In this document: positions 52,808 through 62,655 of the stretch, piece after piece
Position numbering within the stretch: the first letter of the stretch is position 1
Layout: each line of letters opens with the position of its first letter
Assembly (NCBI RefSeq): GCF_016117655.1
Contig: NZ_CP064936.1
Span: forward strand, 434,001-498,000
Reading direction: 5' to 3'
Source of the DNA: Treponema peruense
Lineage (GTDB): Bacteria > Spirochaetota > Spirochaetia > Treponematales > Treponemataceae
DNA length: 64,000 bases
The notes under the pieces: generated by a model
Database searches by the model: none
Told to the model about the DNA's origin: nothing
What the model saw: only the letters and a program-made list of their open reading frames with translations
Made by a program: the position numbers and the translations under genes

Positions 52808-53860
52808 ATGAAGCGTGCTGCTGTTTTTTTTATTCTTTCTGTTTTTTCATTGTTCAGTGCGGTGTCCCAGAGTGCAAATTCAGATTTGGACTCAATAAGC
52901 CAGGTAATGGTTCCGAGAGATGTTTTTATTGGTGACAGCGGACAGATTCAGTATTCGTTCAGAAGTCCTGTAGATTTGTTTGCAATTGCACCGGAGTCAA
53001 AAAAAGATGCTGATGTTCTTGAGTTGAATTTAACTGCAGATGATTTTGTAACCGACCCGGAATCATGTACTGTAACGCGTGCAGTTCTTACACGTAACGG
53101 AGTGAACTACAATCTTTGCATAACAATAATTCCGTGGAAGGTAGGCGGAATAGAATTCAAAACTTTTGACCTTGCATCCTTTTGTTCTGCCGCGGGTGAA
53201 AGTTCCGGCAAAAATACTGGGGTTCAGGCTGCTTTTCCCATAACGCTTTCTTCGGTAACAATAGCTTCACTTTCTGAAAAGCTTCAGGTTTTTTCAATGA
53301 AAGAGCCGCTTTCTCCGGTGTCGCTTCCGGGAACAAATTACGCGGTTTGGGGAGCCGGAGTTTTAATTCTTCTTATTCTTATAGGAATTTGTTTTGTTCT
53401 TGCAAGACTTTCTTCAATAATTGAATTTGTTTCTAATCTTAAAGAACGTTTCGGAATGTACAGGAATTTATGCTTTGCAAAAAAAAGTTTAAAGTCCCTT
53501 CTTCGCAAAAAAATAGATGACTGCGAATTTGCAAAAAGATGTCAGAATATTTTTCGTACCTATCTTGAAAAAAGATTCTGCAGTTCTTTTGCTTCTGTTC
53601 CTGCCGCACGTATTGTTTCACGCATTTCTTCGCTGACAGGAAATTCATTGTCCGGCAAAGAGAGTGAAACTTTGGAAAAATTAAGCGCACTTTTTTTGCG
53701 TACAGATTACATTCGCTATGCCGCCGGTTCAATAGATTCCATGCTTCTTCCTGCAGAGGAACACAAGGCAGAATTTATTGACGGTGAAAAAAAATCTCTG
53801 ATAGAAATGTCACTGAACATTCTTGACGGACTTGAGTGCGGTACAACGGAGGGTAAGTGA
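52808..53860 (+). CDS. Bat-operon membrane protein of unknown function
   Basis: A 350-residue protein with signal sequence MKRAAVFFILSVFSLFSAVS, an exported beta-rich region (about 25-170), one membrane helix (about 178-200, AVWGAGVLILLILIGICFVLA) and a cytoplasmic helical region with RCQNIFRTYLEKRFCS. The layout matches the unnamed protein often found between DUF58 and the VWA genes. The start is ATG 52808 or a TTG at 52802 overlapping the DUF58 stop. It overlaps batA by 4 nt. Confidence 0.75.
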   Translation: MKRAAVFFILSVFSLFSAVSQSANSDLDSISQVMVPRDVFIGDSGQIQYSFRSPVDLFAIAPESKKDADVLELNLTADDFVTDPESCTVTRAVLTRNGVNYNLCITIIPWKVGGIEFKTFDLASFCSAAGESSGKNTGVQAAFPITLSSVTIASLSEKLQVFSMKEPLSPVSLPGTNYAVWGAGVLILLILIGICFVLARLSSIIEFVSNLKERFGMYRNLCFAKKSLKSLLRKKIDDCEFAKRCQNIFRTYLEKRFCSSFASVPAARIVSRISSLTGNSLSGKESETLEKLSALFLRTDYIRYAAGSIDSMLLPAEEHKAEFIDGEKKSLIEMSLNILDGLECGTTEGK

Positions 53861-54861
53861 TGTTTGGCTTTGACAACCCTGCAGCTTTCTTTCTGCTGCT
53901 TTTTATTCCGGTAATTTATTTTTTGCGTTATCTGAAAATCCTTTCGGGAATTTATTTTCCTCTTAATCTTGGTGACTGGAACGGCCGAAGTTTTTTGTGG
54001 AACAAAGGCTTCAGAAAAATTCTTTCGGCAACAGTGCGCGTGTTTGTCATGGCAGCTTACGTTCTTCTTGTGACAGCCCTTGCAGATCCTGTTATGAGAA
54101 TTACCGAAAAAGTTTATACTTCGCGCGGCTCGGATATTGTTTTTGTAGTTGATGTAAGTCCTTCAATGGCTGCGAGGGATATTGGTTCGGGACAAAGACT
54201 TGATGCCGCAAAAGCCGCAATAAAACAGATTGCAGCTTCAAACAGCGGTGACAGTTTTGGTCTTGTAGAAATGGCTCAGACTGCTGCACTTGTTGTTCCG
54301 CCTACAATGGACAGAAAAAGTTTTTTTTCAAGACTTGACTCACTTGCCGTTGGAGAACTTGGTGACGGAACAGCAATTGGAACAGGATTGAGTTGTGCTG
54401 TTTATCATCTTGAAAATTCTTCTTCACCAAAAAAAAGTATCGTCCTGATGACCGACGGTGAAAATAATTCCGGGTCTGTTCATCCTCATACTGCCGCAAA
54501 ATTTGCTGCGTCAAAAGGAATATCACTTTATGTACTTGGAATAGGAAAGAGGGGAACTGTTCCGCTTGAATATTCTGATCCCAAAACAGGACACGTTTAT
54601 TCGGGATATCTGGAATCTGAATTTGATGGAACATCCCTTTCAAAAATTGCAGCAGAAGGCGAAGGAAAATATTTTGAAATTGATTCAATGCAGTCCCTTT
54701 CGCAGTCTGTTTCTTCTGTAAGTAAAAATGAAAATGTCGTTCAGACTTACTTTATTAAAAATAACGACAGAAAACTCTATTTTAATTTTATTGTAGCAGC
54801 CGCAGTTTTGTGTCTTCTTGCGTGGATTTTAAGAAGACTTTTTCTGCAGGAGGTTTTATGA
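53857..54861 (+). CDS. BatA-like VWA-domain membrane protein
   Basis: A 334-residue VWA protein with an N-terminal membrane segment (AAFFLLLFIPVIYFLRYL), a second before the domain (VRVFVMAAYVLLVTALADPVM), the MIDAS sequence VVDVSPSMAARD, TDGENNSGSVHP, and a last helix near the C-terminus (YFNFIVAAAVLCLLAWIL). This is the BatA layout. ATGA overlaps connect it to the genes before and after. Confidence 0.92.
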   Translation: MMFGFDNPAAFFLLLFIPVIYFLRYLKILSGIYFPLNLGDWNGRSFLWNKGFRKILSATVRVFVMAAYVLLVTALADPVMRITEKVYTSRGSDIVFVVDVSPSMAARDIGSGQRLDAAKAAIKQIAASNSGDSFGLVEMAQTAALVVPPTMDRKSFFSRLDSLAVGELGDGTAIGTGLSCAVYHLENSSSPKKSIVLMTDGENNSGSVHPHTAAKFAASKGISLYVLGIGKRGTVPLEYSDPKTGHVYSGYLESEFDGTSLSKIAAEGEGKYFEIDSMQSLSQSVSSVSKNENVVQTYFIKNNDRKLYFNFIVAAAVLCLLAWILRRLFLQEVL

Positions 54862-56471
54862 ATTTCGGAATAGAAAGACCGTGGATTTTTCTGTCACTTC
54901 CCCTGGTTTTTGCTGCTCTGGTTTTTACTCTCAAAAGATATAAGTTGCTTGAAAAAACACTGACTGAACGCAATGCAGTTCAAAAAGGTTCAACTCAGTT
55001 TGGAAGATTAAAACGCTGTTTTTATGCGCGTACTTACTGCCGGCTTGCAAGTGTTTTGTTTGCAGTAGCAGCGGCAGCAGGAATTTCGTGGGGACTTAAT
55101 GTTGTTCCGGTGCAGAGAAGCGGACGTTCTGTTTCTATGGTTTTCGATATTTCTTACAGTATGGAAACTCCCGATGCTCCGGGTGGAATGACAAGACTTA
55201 AAGCCGCCGCAGATTATGCAGAAAAGCTGATTGAAAAACTTGACGGAACAAAAATTTCTGTTGTGCTTGCAAAGGGTGACGGAGTTATTGCCCTTCCTTT
55301 GACTGAAGACATGCAGGCTGTTGTTACACTTTTGGAAAATTTGTCACCGCAGTTAATGACAGCTGCAGGAACAAGCCTTGGTTCCGGAATAAAAGCAGCA
55401 GTCACTTCTTTTCCTGCGCAGTCTTCTGACGCAAACTTTGTCTGGCTTTTTACAGACGGCGATGAAACTGACGGAACTTTGTCTTCTGCTTTGTTTGAAT
55501 GTGCAGAATACGGAATTCCCGTAACAATAATCGGATTCGGTTCAGAACGAGAAAGTGAAATTCTTGCCGGTGACGGTAAAACACGTGTGCGTACTGCCTT
55601 GCGTTCTGCTTCTCTTGAAAAAACACTGGAAGCTGCAAAAAGAAAAATTTCAGGGGGAAAACATTCAGATGAACTTCCTTCAATGGAATACATAGATGCT
55701 TCTGAGATGAGTTCTGCATGGAAACTTTTGGACAGTCTGAGTCTTGAAAACCGCAATGCCGTTGTGTCGTACGAAGTGCAGCGTGTAGAAAGAAGCAGTC
55801 TTTTTATTCTGCTGTCTGTTCTTCTGTTTGTTGCTTCTGTTATTGCCGGAGAATTCGATGTTAAATTCAGCCGGTTAAAAGCAGCTTCTGTTGTGGCGTT
55901 ATGTTTTATGCTTACCGGTTGTTCTGAAAGATTCAATGACGGTCTTCTTATTTTAAAAGGCAAAATTGCATGGAACGGAAAAAATTACCAGCAGGCCGTG
56001 GCAGATTTTCTTACGGCTGCAGAAAATGCTTCTGAACGCAAAGACGATCTGGTTTATAATCATGCTGTCTGCAACCTTGCCACAACTTATCTGATGCAGG
56101 ATGAAAATTCAGCGGCAATGGCGCGTTTTTCAATGATTTCAGATTCAGCACCGGACAATGTAAAATTTTCAGTTTATTATAATTCTGGCATAATCGAACA
56201 CCGCAACGGAAATTATAAAAAAGCTTCTGATTATTTCAGAAAGGCTTTGGAAATTGACAGTACCAGCACTGATGCAAAAATAAATCTGGAACTTTCACTG
56301 AAAGAAGATGTTTCACAGCCGGCAGAAAATGTCCAGAATATGGTTCCTGTTTCTGAAAACTCACGCGAGCAGACTTTGGAAAATGAGTTGTATTCAATTA
56401 TCAAGGAGAATGAACAAAGACAATGGAAAAACCAGCAGCAGAATTCCGAAAGTTCTTCCGCAGATTACTGA
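54858..56471 (+). CDS. BatB-like VWA protein fused to a BatC-like TPR domain
   Basis: A 537-residue protein starting at ATG 54858 (MNFGIERPWIF) with AGGAGG upstream and a 4-nt overlap with batA. Residues about 1-320 follow BatB: two membrane segments, VWA domain with VFDISYSMETPD, then a helix near 305-325. After a short hydrophobic stretch ending LTGCSE the C-terminal 180 residues carry TPR-like repeats (WNGKNYQQAVADFLTAAENA, YYNSGIIEHRNGNYKKASDYFRKALEID), the hallmark of BatC. The two are usually separate proteins. Its end overlaps batD by 49 nt. Confidence 0.88.
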   Translation: MNFGIERPWIFLSLPLVFAALVFTLKRYKLLEKTLTERNAVQKGSTQFGRLKRCFYARTYCRLASVLFAVAAAAGISWGLNVVPVQRSGRSVSMVFDISYSMETPDAPGGMTRLKAAADYAEKLIEKLDGTKISVVLAKGDGVIALPLTEDMQAVVTLLENLSPQLMTAAGTSLGSGIKAAVTSFPAQSSDANFVWLFTDGDETDGTLSSALFECAEYGIPVTIIGFGSERESEILAGDGKTRVRTALRSASLEKTLEAAKRKISGGKHSDELPSMEYIDASEMSSAWKLLDSLSLENRNAVVSYEVQRVERSSLFILLSVLLFVASVIAGEFDVKFSRLKAASVVALCFMLTGCSERFNDGLLILKGKIAWNGKNYQQAVADFLTAAENASERKDDLVYNHAVCNLATTYLMQDENSAAMARFSMISDSAPDNVKFSVYYNSGIIEHRNGNYKKASDYFRKALEIDSTSTDAKINLELSLKEDVSQPAENVQNMVPVSENSREQTLENELYSIIKENEQRQWKNQQQNSESSSADY

Positions 56472-57823
56472 TTTTATTTTTAACAGTTGTAACCTGTACA
56501 GAACTGTTTGCAAAATCACCGTCATGGGAATATATTCGTTCGCTCAGATTCAAAAAGGCACAGAAATATACATTTACCCAGTCCGACAGTTCGTTTTATC
56601 TTGATATAAAAGATGTGCGTCCCGAAAATGTACAGGTTTCTGTAAATGCACTTCCCGAAGGTGTCAGTTTTATTTCGTCAAAAAAAGAATTTCTCATGCC
56701 TTCAGAAGAAAACGGAGGCGACTTTGAAACAGGAACACATCTTGTTATGTGGTTTAAATTTTCAAAGACCGGACATTACAGAATACGCCCCGTCGATGTT
56801 GTTGTAAACGGAATTTATTACCGCATTCCGTTCGAGACAGTAGAAGTTTTTGAAAATCCCAAATTTATTGAGCCTGAACTTTCTGTCAGATTCGACACAG
56901 AAGGAATTCCGCAGAATGCAAAAAGAATTTCCCTTGCAGCCGGAACCCATGTTGTGTTTACTGTTTATGTAAAATATGCAGTAAGGATTCTTGACTTCAG
57001 CTGGAACATTCCCGAAGATTCTGTGTTTACTGAAGTTGTGCGCTACAATACTGATGCAATCAATGAAAAGGGTGCAAATGAATTTTCTACAAAAGAATAT
57101 CCTGTCGCGACTTTTGACTGGCAGCCTCTTGTAGACGGAAATTATTCCCTTCCGCAGGTTTTTGTTGCAGCTACAGCCTACAGCGGAATACGTTTTGATC
57201 TGGCTCTTCCTGGAATTGAATTCAAAATTCAGCCTGCCGCTCCTTCAGATAAAAATATTCCTGAAGAAAAAGACAGTGCCTTTGCTTATGCATTTGCCGA
57301 GCCGCCAAAAAATACAACCGCTGTAAAAACAGATACCGGTTCTGAAAAAAATATTGAATCACTTCTGGCACTGTATAAAAGGGAAAGAAATGAGTTTCCC
57401 CTGTTTTCTGACGCGTACAATCAGCGTCGGCATCTTGAAGTAGAAATGGGACTTAATCCGCCGGGACGCCAGCTTAACAAATCTCTGCTTGTTATTCTTG
57501 GCATTGCAGCTGTTCTTCTTCTTGCTGTGTCTGTTGTTTTACTTGTGCTAAGAAAAATTCCTGCGGGCGCGGCTCTTATGTGCGTGTTTGTTCTGCAGGC
57601 TGTCGCTTTTTTGATTTATGGATATGGCTTTTCAAAAAAAACTGCTCTGTATAAAGGAGGTGAATTTCTTTCAATCCCCGAAGAAAACGCTCCACGCGGT
57701 GTTCCAGTTGCGGCAGGCGCCCTTGTGAATATCAGAACCAGGGCAGGTAAATGGCTTTTGGTAAACAGAGGCGACACTTTTGGCTGGGTTCCCGAAGATG
57801 ACCTCTTTTTGATACAATATTGA
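56423..57823 (+). CDS. BatD-like protein with C-terminal SH3-like segment
   Basis: A 466-residue exported membrane protein: N-terminal signal (FFRRLLILFLTVVTCTELFA), a long beta-rich BatD-type region (about 35-285), two helices (about 355-375 and 380-400), then an SH3-like tail (LVNIRTRAGKWLLVNRGDTFGWVPEDDLFLI). Start at ATG 56423, with AAGGAGA 13 nt upstream inside batB. It ends the Bat operon. Confidence 0.82.
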   Translation: MEKPAAEFRKFFRRLLILFLTVVTCTELFAKSPSWEYIRSLRFKKAQKYTFTQSDSSFYLDIKDVRPENVQVSVNALPEGVSFISSKKEFLMPSEENGGDFETGTHLVMWFKFSKTGHYRIRPVDVVVNGIYYRIPFETVEVFENPKFIEPELSVRFDTEGIPQNAKRISLAAGTHVVFTVYVKYAVRILDFSWNIPEDSVFTEVVRYNTDAINEKGANEFSTKEYPVATFDWQPLVDGNYSLPQVFVAATAYSGIRFDLALPGIEFKIQPAAPSDKNIPEEKDSAFAYAFAEPPKNTTAVKTDTGSEKNIESLLALYKRERNEFPLFSDAYNQRRHLEVEMGLNPPGRQLNKSLLVILGIAAVLLLAVSVVLLVLRKIPAGAALMCVFVLQAVAFLIYGYGFSKKTALYKGGEFLSIPEENAPRGVPVAAGALVNIRTRAGKWLLVNRGDTFGWVPEDDLFLIQY

Positions 57824-57856
57824 CAGGGTTAAAAAACGCAAGGCAGGTTAAATAAA

Positions 57857-58414
57857 ATGAATTTCGGTGATATTTTGAATCAGTGGGATAATTCGCAGGT
57901 ACAAAAAAAGCCTGTTCAGAAAGGGCCTCAGGTTTCGCACAAAAAAGCAAATGCTCCGACTGCCGAAGAAAAAGCAGCAGCAAAACAGGGCTACACTTAC
58001 GAACAAATAATGGAAGCCGACTCAAAGCGCCGTGCCAACCCCATGGATGTCTGGCTTAACCGTTACGGAACCGTAGACAAGGACAAAATTGCAGATGATG
58101 CAGCGCAGTCAGAAAAGATGCACAGCCTTGAGTATTTGAAAAGTCTCAGGCCAGAAGCAGTGCTTGACCTTCACCAGTTGACGCGCGATGAAGCGTGGGA
58201 ACGCCTGTCAGGTTTTGTAACGGACTGCTGCAGAAGGAATTTGCATAAAATACTTATTATCCACGGAAAAGGAAACCACAGCCATGGAAGTGACCCTGTT
58301 TTGGGACCAATGGTAAAGACTTTTATAGAACAGGACAGGCGTCTTGGAACTTCTGGGCATCCTGACCGCAATAATGGAGGAAACGGAGCAACCTGGGTAA
58401 TTATTAAAAATTGA
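57857..58414 (+). CDS. Smr-domain protein
   Basis: A 185-residue protein with a C-terminal Smr domain (about residues 95-185): VLDLHQLTRDEAWERLSGFV, ILIIHGKGNHSHGSDPVLGPMVKTFIE, and GATWVIIKN. Smr domains are DNA or RNA endonucleases linked to recombination or ribosome rescue. The usual DLHG is DLHQ here. The N-terminal half is charged and probably flexible. Weak GCAGG precedes the ATG, 33 nt after batD. Confidence 0.88.
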   Translation: MNFGDILNQWDNSQVQKKPVQKGPQVSHKKANAPTAEEKAAAKQGYTYEQIMEADSKRRANPMDVWLNRYGTVDKDKIADDAAQSEKMHSLEYLKSLRPEAVLDLHQLTRDEAWERLSGFVTDCCRRNLHKILIIHGKGNHSHGSDPVLGPMVKTFIEQDRRLGTSGHPDRNNGGNGATWVIIKN

Positions 58415-58481
58415 TTTTAAAAAAATTAATTTAAACTTGTAATTATTCGGCTGTTTGGTTATTTTTATTTACAGGAAGCAA

Positions 58482-59075
58482 ATGGAAGATTTATACAATA
58501 CTCTCGGAATACAAAAAACTGCTACGGCAGAAGAAATAAAAAAAGCGTATAGAAATCTTGCCTTTAAGTATCATCCCGACAGAAACCAGGGTGATCCTTC
58601 GGCAGAAGAAAAATTCAAAAAAATCAACGAAGCCTATTCGGTACTGGGTGATGAGTCAAAGCGCCGCCAGTATGATATGTACGGCTCCCAGTCTGCACAA
58701 AATCCGTATTCTTCTTCTGGATACAGTGCCTCTTACGGTGCCGGACAACAGAATGCATCTTCTTACGGTTATTCAGGGGATCCTTTCTGGGATTTCTTCA
58801 ATGACGCACAGACAGGCGCACAACGCAATGAACAGCCGCGCTACACTTACACATACACTTCCAGAAAGACAGAAGCGCCTACTGGAAGAAAAGCATGGCC
58901 TTTGTTCTTCAAGAGCCTGTTCCAGATGGCAATATCGGGTTTGGCTTTTGTAACAGTGGGATATTATTTTTTCCTGTTAAGAATAATCTGTATAATAGGA
59001 TTTTTCAGAGGGGCTGTAGATATGGTTAATTCCCTCATGCTGGTATTCAAGGCCGGTCAAAAGCACCGCGCATAA
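58482..59075 (+). CDS. J-domain co-chaperone with C-terminal membrane segments
   Basis: A 197-residue protein starting at ATG 58482 with AGGAAG upstream. Residues 1-66 are a J domain ([27 protein letters not shown] in [28 protein letters not shown]) that activates DnaK. A Ser/Tyr/Gly-rich linker follows. There is no zinc-finger region. The last 60 residues hold two hydrophobic segments ([18 protein letters not shown] and [16 protein letters not shown]), so it is a membrane-bound type III J protein. Confidence 0.9.
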   Translation: MEDLYNTLGIQKTATAEEIKKAYRNLAFKYHPDRNQGDPSAEEKFKKINEAYSVLGDESKRRQYDMYGSQSAQNPYSSSGYSASYGAGQQNASSYGYSGDPFWDFFNDAQTGAQRNEQPRYTYTYTSRKTEAPTGRKAWPLFFKSLFQMAISGLAFVTVGYYFFLLRIICIIGFFRGAVDMVNSLMLVFKAGQKHRA

Positions 59076-59113
59076 GGCGATTGGCTTTTAACATACGGCT
59101 TAAGGAAGTAAAA

Positions 59114-59335
59114 TTAGCGCTCGCGGAAAATAATACGTCCGCGGTTAAGATCATACGGTGACAGTTCAATTTTTACGCTGTCGCCCGGAACGATTCTTAT
59201 GTAATGCTTGCGCATTTTTCCGCTCAGGTGTGCGAGTATTACGTGCTGGTTTTTAAGTTCAACACGGAACATTGTATTGGGAAGAGCTTCCTTAACAATA
59301 CCTTCGACTTCAATAGCTTCGTCTTTATTAGCCAC
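59114..59335 (-). CDS. infA: Translation initiation factor IF-1
   Basis: A 73-residue S1/OB-fold protein: [40 protein letters not shown] and [18 protein letters not shown] are the textbook IF-1 segments. GGAGGAATT precedes the ATG. Transcribed alone. Confidence 0.97.
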   Translation of the reverse strand: MANKDEAIEVEGIVKEALPNTMFRVELKNQHVILAHLSGKMRKHYIRIVPGDSVKIELSPYDLNRGRIIFRER

Positions 59336-59513
59336 AATTCCTCCAACGAATTCATTTGCCTTTTTGGGAATTTATTCGTATACTAGTTAATACATTTTTG
59401 GTATTTTCCAGAAATGTTGTTATGGTATAGTGTATTCTATGAATCCGTATCTGGTTTTAGAGATTTTCTATATTATGTACAAAACTTAAAAAACTGTCAA
59501 CAAGGGGTAAATT

Positions 59514-59870
59514 ATGAAAAAAGACTTTCCTGACAAACAAAAAAAGAAGCTTATTTCGCAGAGAAACGAGATACTGGACGCTCTTGCAGGCCGCAACGAA
59601 CAGCTTACAAAGCTTGTAGAAACAGTAGAGTCCGGTGATGATGCCGATATCGCTTCTGATGCAATAGACAGAACACTTTTGAATTCTCTCGGAGAGGCAG
59701 ACCAGAGACGTCTTCTTATGATTGACCGCGCTTTGGACAGAATCCGCCAGGGAACATACGGAATGTGTCTTACCTGCGGAAATCCTATTCCCGAAGCAAG
59801 ACTTGAAGCAATTCCTTATGCTGCTCTTTGCGTAGAGTGCCAGTCAAAGGAAGAGCGTCGCAACCGCTAG
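59514..59870 (+). CDS. DksA/TraR-type zinc-finger protein
   Basis: A 118-residue protein: an N-terminal helical hairpin (residues about 1-80, with DDADIASDAID resembling the DxxDxA tip) and the zinc site CLTCGNPIPEARLEAIPYAALCVEC. Such proteins enter the secondary channel of RNA polymerase and modulate initiation. AAGGGG precedes the ATG. Shorter than enterobacterial DksA, close to TraR-like and spirochaetal forms. It faces the convergent histidinol phosphatase gene, 3 nt away. Confidence 0.9.
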   Translation: MKKDFPDKQKKKLISQRNEILDALAGRNEQLTKLVETVESGDDADIASDAIDRTLLNSLGEADQRRLLMIDRALDRIRQGTYGMCLTCGNPIPEARLEAIPYAALCVECQSKEERRNR

Positions 59871-59872
59871 GT

Positions 59873-60706
59873 TTATATCTTCTGAAACTTAAGTTCGCCG
59901 GGTACAAGGTACGAAAGTTCTGTGTATCCGGCTTTTTTTGCATATGTTGCTGCTTCGTCAAATGCATAATCAAGAAAGTCAGGACTGTGTGCATCGGAAC
60001 AGAGTATAATTGGAACGCCTTCTTCGTGCAAAAGTTCAAGAAAGTACGGTGACGGGTACGGTGTGTTCATATAGCCGCGTGCCATTCCGCCTGTATTGAT
60101 TTCTGCACAGGCACCTGCTTTTAAAATGGCCTTTGCAGTTGCCTTGAGTTCCCTTTTGTACCACAATTCATTTTCGTCAAAAAAACGGCTTTTTGAATTC
60201 TGCTTTCGAATAAGATCTGCATGTCCTATGATAGAAAAGTTTCCTTTCTGAAGCATTTCTCGTTCAAGAGCAAAGTATTTTTGGACTGCAAGTTTTGTGT
60301 TTCCCTTTAAAAGAGATGCAACCTGCTGCCTGACCTGGTCCGGGTTTCCGTCGGCTTCAAAAAAACCGTCTTTGCACGGAATAAAATGTACAGAGCCTAT
60401 AAGATAGTCGGGATTGAATTCTTTGTAGCAATCAAAATCGGGTGAGCATACTCCAGGAATATAGTCGGCCTCAAAACCAAGCATTATCTGCATTTTTGAA
60501 GCGTACAGTTTTTTAAGCCTTTCTATTTCTGCACAATAAGCGGAATGTTCCCTTGAAGCAATATGCCAGTCGCTCGAAAAAGGATACATCGAGTGGCCGC
60601 TGAAGCCAAGAATATCAAATTTTTTTTCAAAGGCAATGCGTGCAGTTTCTTCAGGAGAAGCCTTTCCGTCGCAGAATGTTGTGTGGGTGTGGTAATTGCA
60701 TTTCAT
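59873..60706 (-). CDS. PHP-family histidinol-phosphatase
   Basis: A 277-residue PHP metallohydrolase (HisJ/HisK group) for the dephosphorylation of histidinol phosphate. CNYHTHTTFCDGKASPEE, GFSGHSMYPF, GFEADYIPG, SVHFIP, GHADLIRK, EINTGG and SDAHSPDFL supply the metal ligands. The start ATG 60706 overlaps the kinase stop by ATGA; an ATG five codons upstream lies inside the kinase. This ties a histidine biosynthesis enzyme to a two-component operon. It complements hisC, hisD and hisA-hisIE in the window. Confidence 0.88.
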   Translation of the reverse strand: MKCNYHTHTTFCDGKASPEETARIAFEKKFDILGFSGHSMYPFSSDWHIASREHSAYCAEIERLKKLYASKMQIMLGFEADYIPGVCSPDFDCYKEFNPDYLIGSVHFIPCKDGFFEADGNPDQVRQQVASLLKGNTKLAVQKYFALEREMLQKGNFSIIGHADLIRKQNSKSRFFDENELWYKRELKATAKAILKAGACAEINTGGMARGYMNTPYPSPYFLELLHEEGVPIILCSDAHSPDFLDYAFDEAATYAKKAGYTELSYLVPGELKFQKI

Positions 60707-62643
60707 AGTGATGATTTCCATTTTTCTACAATATCTGTAAGCCTCAGAAAGTCCAGCGCAAATTCGGTGCGTGTAGCTTCAAATTCAACCATGTTTTTTT
60801 CTGAAATACTTTTCTGCATTTTTTGCGAATAAGAAGAAAATTTGTTTGCACTTACACTCATGCTGCTTCCTTTGAGAGTGTGAAGATACAGTTCAATTGT
60901 CTGAAAGTCGGGGTATTGTTTGGCAACTTCTTCCTTTAATTTGACAAGAATTGACCGCGTCTGGTCCATGTATTCGTCCATGACAGAAACCGAAAGTTCC
61001 GGGTCGTTGCCGGTTGTGTCCATAAAGTCAACGACATCCCATAGTTTTGACGCCATGTTGTAAACAGAAACAAGTGAAAGAATATCATTTTTGTCCTGAA
61101 ATGTAAGAAGTGAATTCCACTTTTCTATTGTCTGCTGAATCTGATCTTTTTTGAACGGCTTTATAAGAATATCGTTGATTCCGATTTCTTTGTAGGAGTC
61201 AAAAATTGAAGGGTCGTTGTTTGCAGTGCAGGCGACGATTATTCCGCGGTAACCTTTTTTTCGTATTTCTACAGTTGCATCAAGACCGTTTTTTCTTGGC
61301 ATGAGGATGTCCATAAAAATCATGTCTATTTCGGGATGGCGCTCTGTCTGTTCTACCGCTTCTATTCCGTCTTCGGCAAGGAAAATTTCTGCACCAAAGC
61401 GCTCGACAAATGTCTGCAAAAGTTTGCGGTTTACGGGATGGTCTTCTGCAATAAGAATGACAAGGCCTTTTGCAATTTTGGGGAAGGGTTGTGAACCGAA
61501 CTGTTCCTGCGCCGTGTGAATTTGCATTGAGTTTTCGTGCGACAGAATATTTTTAAGCTGTTCCCTTTTTATGGGCTTCCTGATTACTCCTGAAAAAAAT
61601 CCGCGTATTCCCGGAATGGAACGTGTTTCATTTGTACCTTCCGGAACCATCAGAAGGAATTCTGCATTGCGCAGATGTGGTGAGCACGAAAGATTGTTTG
61701 CAAGAAGTGCAGACTCTTCATCTGACTCGGGCAAAACAGAAAGTGCCGTGCTGAATTTTACATCGTTGTATTTTGCTTCGCTAAGAATGTGTTCTGCTTC
61801 GCTGCAGTTTTTTGCGCATACAACCATTCCTTGCGTGAGAACTGAAAGTTTTCTTGCCAGAGCCTTTCTTGCAAGTGCGCTCGATTCAATTACGAAAATA
61901 TTGTCTTTGAGAGAAGGCGTTTTCTGTTCATCTGTCTGTGTAATTTCGGCACTTTCAAAAGGAACAGAAAACCAGAAGTTTGAACCTCCGCTCGGATTCT
62001 GAAGTACACCGATTGTTCCGCCCATCATTTTGACAAGGTTGTGGCATATTGCAAGGCCAAGTCCTGTACCGTAAGAGCGCCGCGCTGTACTGGAGTCTAT
62101 CTGATAAAATTCATTGAAAACAAGATTCTGCTTTTCTTTTGGAATTCCTATTCCGCTGTCAATTATTTCAAAAAGAGCTTTTGCTTTGTTTACAGAAACT
62201 CTTACAAGAATAAAACCTTTTTCGGTAAACTTTACGGCATTTTTTACAAGATTCAGAATTACCTGTTGGATTCTTACGGGATCACCCATTATTGACGATG
62301 GAAGGGCTGGATCAATGTCTGTAATTACTTCGAGCCCTTTTTTAAAGGCTTCCATGCAGACTGTGTCAACAACGCGTTCTGTCAAAGTTGCCGCGTCATA
62401 GGGAATGCATTCCAGTTTAAAACTGCTGGTCTGCATTTTTGTAAAGTCAAGAACATCATTTGCCAGCTGAAGAAGTGCGTTCGCGCTTAATTCAATCTGC
62501 CTGGTGTATTCTGTCTGTTCTGTGTTCAGGGATGTTGCTTCCAGAAGTTCTGCAGAACTTATTATAGTCTGAATAGGTGTTCGTATTTCGTGCAGTGTGC
62601 TTGCAAGAAGTCGGCTTCCTGCTTCTATAGAATTTATATCCAT
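60703..62643 (-). CDS. Hybrid histidine kinase with pseudo-receiver, receiver and Hpt domains
   Basis: A 646-residue cytoplasmic kinase, no membrane segment or sensor domain. HisKA with phospho-acceptor H18 (LHEIRTP); HATPase (about 115-240) with NLVKNAVKF, DSGIGIP and GTGLGLAICHNL; a degenerate receiver (about 250-375) lacking the acceptor Asp; a full receiver (about 392-510) with AEDHPVNRK, IFMDILMPRKNGLDA and LIKPF; and an Hpt domain (about 535-646) with LHTLKGSSM. A complete phosphorelay is thus in one chain. It starts 12 nt after the response regulator, without a good ribosome-binding site. Its input must come from a partner, most likely the adjacent regulator. Confidence 0.92.
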   Translation of the reverse strand: MDINSIEAGSRLLASTLHEIRTPIQTIISSAELLEATSLNTEQTEYTRQIELSANALLQLANDVLDFTKMQTSSFKLECIPYDAATLTERVVDTVCMEAFKKGLEVITDIDPALPSSIMGDPVRIQQVILNLVKNAVKFTEKGFILVRVSVNKAKALFEIIDSGIGIPKEKQNLVFNEFYQIDSSTARRSYGTGLGLAICHNLVKMMGGTIGVLQNPSGGSNFWFSVPFESAEITQTDEQKTPSLKDNIFVIESSALARKALARKLSVLTQGMVVCAKNCSEAEHILSEAKYNDVKFSTALSVLPESDEESALLANNLSCSPHLRNAEFLLMVPEGTNETRSIPGIRGFFSGVIRKPIKREQLKNILSHENSMQIHTAQEQFGSQPFPKIAKGLVILIAEDHPVNRKLLQTFVERFGAEIFLAEDGIEAVEQTERHPEIDMIFMDILMPRKNGLDATVEIRKKGYRGIIVACTANNDPSIFDSYKEIGINDILIKPFKKDQIQQTIEKWNSLLTFQDKNDILSLVSVYNMASKLWDVVDFMDTTGNDPELSVSVMDEYMDQTRSILVKLKEEVAKQYPDFQTIELYLHTLKGSSMSVSANKFSSYSQKMQKSISEKNMVEFEATRTEFALDFLRLTDIVEKWKSSL

Positions 62644-62655
62644 AAAATAATTTGA

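Noticed and set aside
55214-55963. Minus-strand frame of 249 codons opposite batB
   Set aside because: Antisense to the well-supported VWA gene, serine/arginine-rich with no motif.
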